A stretch of 7,207 bases of DNA from a bacterium (GTDB taxonomy: Bacteria > Patescibacteriota > Patescibacteriia > UBA1558 > GWA2-36-10): the NCBI GenBank assembly GCA_030690875.1, contig JAUYFP010000049.1, forward strand, positions 1-7,207. The letters run 5' to 3'. The notes beneath the pieces were generated by a model, which worked only from the letters and a program-made list of their open reading frames with translations, was not told the DNA's origin and ran no database searches. Below, piece after piece: positions 3,996 to 7,207 of this stretch. Within the stretch, counting starts at the first letter, position 1, and every line of letters begins with the position of its first letter. Both the position numbers and the translations under genes were made by a program.

Positions 3996-5499
3996 ATTCA
4001 GTGATTCTTTTTTCTCTTATAACTGTGACTTTTATTTCGCCCGGATATTTCAAATCGTTTTCTATTTTATTAGCAATATCGCGAGCCAAAGTGTTGGCTT
4101 GATAGTCGTCCATTGCTTCCGGTGAAACAAAAACTCTGATTTCTCGGCCAGCTTGGATAGCATATACTTTTTCCACTCCGGCAAAAGATTTAGCCGTGTC
4201 TTCAAGTTCAGTCAACCTTTGGATATATTCTTCAAAAGAATCGCGTCTGGCGCCCGGTCGGGAACCAGATATTGCGTCAGCTATTTTTACCACAATGCCT
4301 TCCAGTGTTTTAGGATGGTTTTCATGATGAGCCACAGATAAATAAGCCACTTCTTCTGGTAAACCGAATTTTTTCATCAAATCATAACCAATGTCAGGAT
4401 GCGATCCTTGGATTTCATGATCAAGCGCTTTGCCAATATCATGAAGCAAGCCACCTTTTTTACAGATATTGACATCCGCTTTTAATTCAGCGGCTAGGAG
4501 TCCAGCCAAATGAGACACTTCTATGGCGTGCTGTAATTGGTTTTGGCCGTAGCTAGTGCGATATTTTAAGCGGCCGAGCACTTGGATAAGCTTGGTGTCT
4601 AAACCAATAACACCAGCTTTATAAACTGCTTCTTCGCCAGCTTTTTTGATATCAATTGCCAGATCCTTTTTGGCTTGTTGGACTGTTTCTTCAATTCTGC
4701 CCGGATGAATGCGACCGTCAGCCATTAGCTTTTCTAAAGCCCGCTTGGCCAATTGGCGGCGAATAGGATTGAAGGCGGAAATAAGAATTGATTCCGGAGT
4801 GTCGTCAATGATGATTTCTACGCCAGTTAACTGTTCAATAGTTTTGATGTTTCTACCTTCGCGACCGATAATTCGGCCTTTCATTTCTTCGTTTGGCAAA
4901 TTGACAGCTGTGGTAGTGGTCTCTACTGTATGAGGAGCGGCGCATCTTTCTATCACTGTGCTGAGTATTTCTTTGGCGCGGCCTTCTAGTTCTTCAGTGG
5001 CTTGATCTTCCAGTTTGCGCATTCTGTGCATCAGCTCATCTTTCATTCTGGCCTCGGTATTTTTGATAAGCACTTCTTTGGCCTCTTCTTGGGATAGAGT
5101 GGCTATTTTTTCCAGTTTGGCCAATTGATCTTCTTTGATTTTTTGGATTTCAGCGCGGCTTTTTTCCAATTGTTGTTTGGCGTTTAGCACTTGCTGTTTA
5201 TTTTCTTCTATTTCCAATATTTTTTTGTCAAAAAGAGACTCCCTTTTGGCCATTCTATTTTCCATTTCTTGGAGCTGTTGGCGTCTTTCTTTTTCTTCTT
5301 TTTTGGCCTCTTCTATGACCAGCAAAGATTTGTCTTTGGCTTCCAGAATGGCATCTTTAGCTTTTTGCTTGGCCTCAGAGAGAATATGCTCAGCTTTTAT
5401 TTCAGCTGATTTTAGCCGTTTGCTGACGAGGAATTTTCTGATTATAAAACCAAAAAAAGCGCCAGCAATCAGAGTAGCTGATAGTAAAATGTAATTCAT
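3985..5499 (-). CDS. rny: Ribonuclease Y, membrane-anchored endoribonuclease
   Basis: The 504-residue protein has the full RNase Y layout: one N-terminal membrane segment (about 3-25, ILLSATLIAGAFFGFIIRKF), a long charged coiled coil (about 30-185), a KH RNA-binding domain with GRIIGREGRN (208-217), and an HD domain. The HD domain carries H324 in LQHAIEVSH, the HD pair H353-D354 in LLHDIGK, HHENHP (391-396) and D408 in KIADAISGSRPGARRD. RNase Y starts bulk mRNA decay by internal cleavage and acts as a dimer at the membrane. Length is close to the usual 510-520. The start ATG at 5499 has no good Shine-Dalgarno. The gene is first in the rny-ymdB-hup-HD cluster, preceded by a long AT-rich leader with inverted repeats. 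No key residue appears to be missing. Confidence 0.97.
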   Translation of the reverse strand: MNYILLSATLIAGAFFGFIIRKFLVSKRLKSAEIKAEHILSEAKQKAKDAILEAKDKSLLVIEEAKKEEKERRQQLQEMENRMAKRESLFDKKILEIEENKQQVLNAKQQLEKSRAEIQKIKEDQLAKLEKIATLSQEEAKEVLIKNTEARMKDELMHRMRKLEDQATEELEGRAKEILSTVIERCAAPHTVETTTTAVNLPNEEMKGRIIGREGRNIKTIEQLTGVEIIIDDTPESILISAFNPIRRQLAKRALEKLMADGRIHPGRIEETVQQAKKDLAIDIKKAGEEAVYKAGVIGLDTKLIQVLGRLKYRTSYGQNQLQHAIEVSHLAGLLAAELKADVNICKKGGLLHDIGKALDHEIQGSHPDIGYDLMKKFGLPEEVAYLSVAHHENHPKTLEGIVVKIADAISGSRPGARRDSFEEYIQRLTELEDTAKSFAGVEKVYAIQAGREIRVFVSPEAMDDYQANTLARDIANKIENDLKYPGEIKVTVIREKRITEYAR

Positions 5500-5720
5500 A
5501 ATTTAGGTAACTTTCCGTTTTACTGTCCTAGTTTTGAGAGAAAAAATAACCTTATCCTATCTTAGTTTTAAAGGATAATTTTGTAATAGTCCTATTGAGT
5601 TGTTTATAGACGTCAATTTTACTATAACTAGCATAAATAAAGTAAATTTTATCTCTGTATATTCCGGAAATATCATTATTTTCAAAACGGGAAAACAGTA
5701 AATTAATGTTTAAAATTTAG

Positions 5721-5792
5721 GAGGATTGATTTTTTTGCTTGATTTTCATAATCCTCGCTAGTTAATCTAGCATAAATCGTCAAAAAAATCAA
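5721..5792 (-). repeat. Nested inverted repeats in the predicted rny leader
   Basis: TTGATTTTTTTG (5726-5737) is the exact reverse complement of CAAAAAAATCAA (5781-5792). Inside it, GCTAG (5757-5761) and CTAGC (5767-5771) form a small hairpin. Competing with the outer stem, GAGGATT (5721-5727) can pair with AATCCTC (5750-5756). If transcription starts near 5821, all of this is in the rny 5' leader and could switch between folds. It could alternatively be DNA-level binding sites. Confidence 0.45.
5764..5792 (-). promoter_or_regulatory. Second candidate promoter for the rny cluster
   Basis: On the minus strand: TTGATT (5792-5787), a 17-bp spacer, then TAGATT (5769-5764) preceded by TGC (extended -10). 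The start would be near 5757. It overlaps the inverted repeats, so protein binding or RNA folding at that site could affect it. It is weaker than the candidate at 5828-5856 in the -10 match. Confidence 0.35.
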
Positions 5793-5795
5793 GGG

Positions 5796-5824
5796 TTGCT
5801 AATTTACCCATTCTTTTATATTAT
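5796..5824 (+). promoter_or_regulatory. Weak candidate promoter for the unknown gene at 5873
   Basis: TTGCTA (5796-5801), a 17-bp spacer and TATTAT (5819-5824) would start transcription near 5831, leaving a leader of about 42 nt. The region is AT-rich and other alignments are possible, such as TATACT at 5822-5827. The exact boxes are uncertain, although a plus-strand promoter is needed here. Confidence 0.35.
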
Positions 5825-5827
5825 ACT

Positions 5828-5856
5828 TATATACAAATTTTTTAAAGTAAGGTCAA
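5828..5856 (-). promoter_or_regulatory. Best candidate promoter of the rny-ymdB-hup-HD cluster
   Basis: Read on the minus strand: TTGACC (5856-5851), a 17-bp spacer (5850-5834) and TATATA (5833-5828), giving a start near 5821 and a leader of about 320 nt before the rny ATG. The promoter lies within 20-50 bp of the divergent gene start and overlaps its putative 5' leader, so the two directions probably interfere. Confidence 0.5.
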
Positions 5857-5872
5857 TTTTTAAACTAAATCT

Positions 5873-7207
5873 ATGCCAAACTTCGGTGAACAATTTTTAC
5901 ACCAAAAAGACTCTAAACTTCATATTTCTCAACCTGTCGAACACGAAAAGGAAAGAAAAGAAGTAAAAGGCGAGGAGACCTCGCAAAAGCCAGCTGACAA
6001 AATAGCTGATTGGCTTGAGGTAATAGAACACACGCACACTGGGCACAGAGATGATCCAAGAGTAGCCGAAAGAATCAAAGAATATTACCACAGAGAATTT
6101 GTCATCAAGCCAGAGGAAGTGCCAGAGTCAGCCTTTCTCTTGGAACAGCGTATAGCCAGAGAAACGGGTCATGGTACCGTAGAAATTACTGATGATATGA
6201 GGGCACAACTCTCAGAAGTTATTATCGCTGATCAAAAATCCACCCTAGATAAATGGCTAGATTATTTTACTTCTGAAGATTCAGACTCTTACCCTATGTG
6301 GGCCAAGTATTGGGCTTTTACTAATATGACCAAGCTCTCTACTTTTGACAAAGAAAAACATAGTTTTGCCAAAAGAGACAAAGGTACAGTAGCGCCATTT
6401 CCAGACTTAAATAGAGAAGCACTAGCCTATGTCGTAGATGCGATAGTTAAAAAAGTAGGTAAAGATAATTTACCTACTCAAAATATTGATCTAGAGTTTC
6501 AAAAACTTTTAGATGGTGCTAGCTTTGCCAAACTCTATGCTTGGGCTATCGAAAAAGTAACCCCAACTGAAACTAACGAACTTATAAACACCAAAGGCGA
6601 GTGGGTAAAGTATGATAGAAATTCAGATCATATGCCTTTGGTAGAATCTCTTCAAGGCTATGGCACTGGTTGGTGTACAGCTGGAGAGTCAACTGCTCAA
6701 AATTATTTATCTTTAGGAGATCATTATATTTACTACTCCTATGACAAAGATGGTAATCCTACTATTCCTAGGGCTACTATCCGTATGCGGGAAAATGGTA
6801 TTGCCGAAGTCAGAGGTATAGCTTACGAACAAAATCTTGACCCCTACATTGGCGATGTAGTAAAAGCCAAGCTTGCCGAATTCCCAGATGGTAAAGTCTA
6901 TGAGCAGAAATCAGCTGACATGAAGAAGCTCACTAAAATTGACAACAAAACCAAAACTGGCGAAAAACTAAGCAAAGAAGAGCTCATCTTTCTCTATGAA
7001 ATAGATCGCCAGATTGAAGGATTTGGTAATGACGCTGATTCCAGAATTGCAGAAATATTACAAACTAGAAATCCTAAAGAAGATGCGCCAATTGTCTTTG
7101 ACTGCCAGCCCAGTGAAATTGCTTGGGATGTTAAAGAGGTTGATGACAACACCAAAGCTTACATTGGTCAGTGGAGTGTAGATATTTTCCAAGTAGTTAG
7201 AAACTAC
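5873..7207 (+). CDS. Uncharacterised protein with GTGWCTAGE motif, 3'-truncated by the window edge
   Basis: An uninterrupted frame runs from ATG 5873 to the last base (445 codons, no stop), so the C-terminus is outside. There is no signal peptide or membrane segment; the protein looks cytoplasmic. Residues about 1-45 are charged and probably disordered (HEKERKEVKGEE). Residues 45-255 look helical and Trp/Tyr-rich. The most conserved-looking stretch is about 261-320: QGYGTGWCTAGESTAQNY with W267-C268, then GDHYIYYSYDKDG, IPRATIRM and IAEVRGIAYEQNLDP. The order of a Cys motif, a 'G..YIYY' strand, 'P.ATI.M' and 'EVRGIAY' loosely recalls PcfJ-like proteins of mobile elements; this is pattern memory only. 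I recall similar hypothetical proteins from Patescibacteria. It has no Shine-Dalgarno. Codons (frequent cta, aga, ata) differ somewhat from the rny cluster. Confidence 0.85.
   Translation, partial: MPNFGEQFLHQKDSKLHISQPVEHEKERKEVKGEETSQKPADKIADWLEVIEHTHTGHRDDPRVAERIKEYYHREFVIKPEEVPESAFLLEQRIARETGHGTVEITDDMRAQLSEVIIADQKSTLDKWLDYFTSEDSDSYPMWAKYWAFTNMTKLSTFDKEKHSFAKRDKGTVAPFPDLNREALAYVVDAIVKKVGKDNLPTQNIDLEFQKLLDGASFAKLYAWAIEKVTPTETNELINTKGEWVKYDRNSDHMPLVESLQGYGTGWCTAGESTAQNYLSLGDHYIYYSYDKDGNPTIPRATIRMRENGIAEVRGIAYEQNLDPYIGDVVKAKLAEFPDGKVYEQKSADMKKLTKIDNKTKTGEKLSKEELIFLYEIDRQIEGFGNDADSRIAEILQTRNPKEDAPIVFDCQPSEIAWDVKEVDDNTKAYIGQWSVDIFQVVRNY

Larger units (their letters stand above)
5500..5872. other. 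Divergent intergenic region: rny leader, promoters and inverted repeats
   Basis: These 373 bp separate rny (minus) from the unknown plus-strand gene at 5873 and contain no credible ORF. They hold two minus-strand promoter candidates, one weak plus-strand candidate, nested inverted repeats at 5721-5792, a 7-bp inverted repeat at 5552-5578 (TTATCCT/AGGATAA), and an 11-bp direct repeat, CTAGCATAAAT, at 5628-5638 and 5767-5777. The sequence is strongly AT-rich, so weak promoter-like matches are expected by chance. Confidence 0.6.

Noticed and set aside
3893..4125. Plus-strand ORFs opposite the rny/ymdB junction
   Set aside because: They are antisense shadows of the rny and ymdB coding frames, with no independent signals.
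5135..5494. Plus-strand 119-codon ORF rich in Ser/Phe/Leu
   Set aside because: It is the antisense image of the Lys/Glu/Gln-rich coiled coil of RNase Y, a common artefact.
5719..5759. AGGAGG followed by short TTG-initiated frames on the plus strand
   Set aside because: The frames give only 8-10 residues and the site lies inside the inverted-repeat region. A chance match is the simplest reading.
5897..6091. Minus-strand 64-codon ORF
   Set aside because: It is antisense to the long continuous plus-strand frame starting at 5873 and has no supporting signals.
1..7207. CRISPR array, insertion sequence or integron
   Set aside because: No regularly spaced repeats, transposase or integrase coding sequence, or terminal inverted repeats with target duplication were seen.

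Overview
The window looks like a chromosomal segment of a bacterium with a small, AT-rich genome, most likely a member of the Patescibacteria (CPR). This is inferred from gene content and style rather than from a marker gene. An RNase Y / YmdB / HU cluster sits beside an uncharacterised protein of a type I associate with CPR genomes. Most genes lack a Shine-Dalgarno sequence, and one appears to be leaderless. TGG codes for Trp throughout and no in-frame TGA is needed, so the genetic code looks standard. No tRNA, rRNA, CRISPR array, insertion sequence or integrase was seen.

Layout. Positions 1-88 hold the 3' end of a plus-strand ComM/YifB-like Mg-chelatase ATPase gene, followed by a GC-rich hairpin. 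Positions 155-567 form a self-contained plus-strand transcription unit: a near-consensus extended -10 promoter, a long-hairpin 5' leader, a 55-codon ORF for a small hydrophobic protein, and a UUCG-loop terminator. A second terminator points the other way and ends a minus-strand pair of small unknown genes (636-920 and 958-1167). These two have real Shine-Dalgarno sequences and look richer in GC than their neighbours. Their promoter and that of the plus-strand C39-type peptidase gene (1369-2208) share a -35 region inside a 22-bp near-palindrome.

From 5499 down to 2211 the minus strand carries a compact four-gene cluster: rny (RNase Y), ymdB (metallophosphoesterase), an HU-family DNA-binding protein and an HD-domain phosphohydrolase. 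Gaps are -11, +4 and +11 bp, so one mRNA is likely. The cluster joins membrane-tethered mRNA decay, a cyclic-nucleotide-type phosphodiesterase that is a known partner of RNase Y in Bacillus, nucleoid packaging, and an unassigned HD hydrolase. Its leader (about 320 nt from the best promoter) holds nested inverted repeats.

After a 373-bp divergent intergenic region, a long plus-strand gene starts at 5873 and runs off the right edge (445 codons visible). It encodes an uncharacterised soluble protein with a striking GTGWCTAGE motif.

The most interesting items are the small structured transcription unit at the left, the shared-operator divergent promoters near 1330, the structured rny leader, and the large unknown protein. 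No clear new defence or mobile system was recognised.
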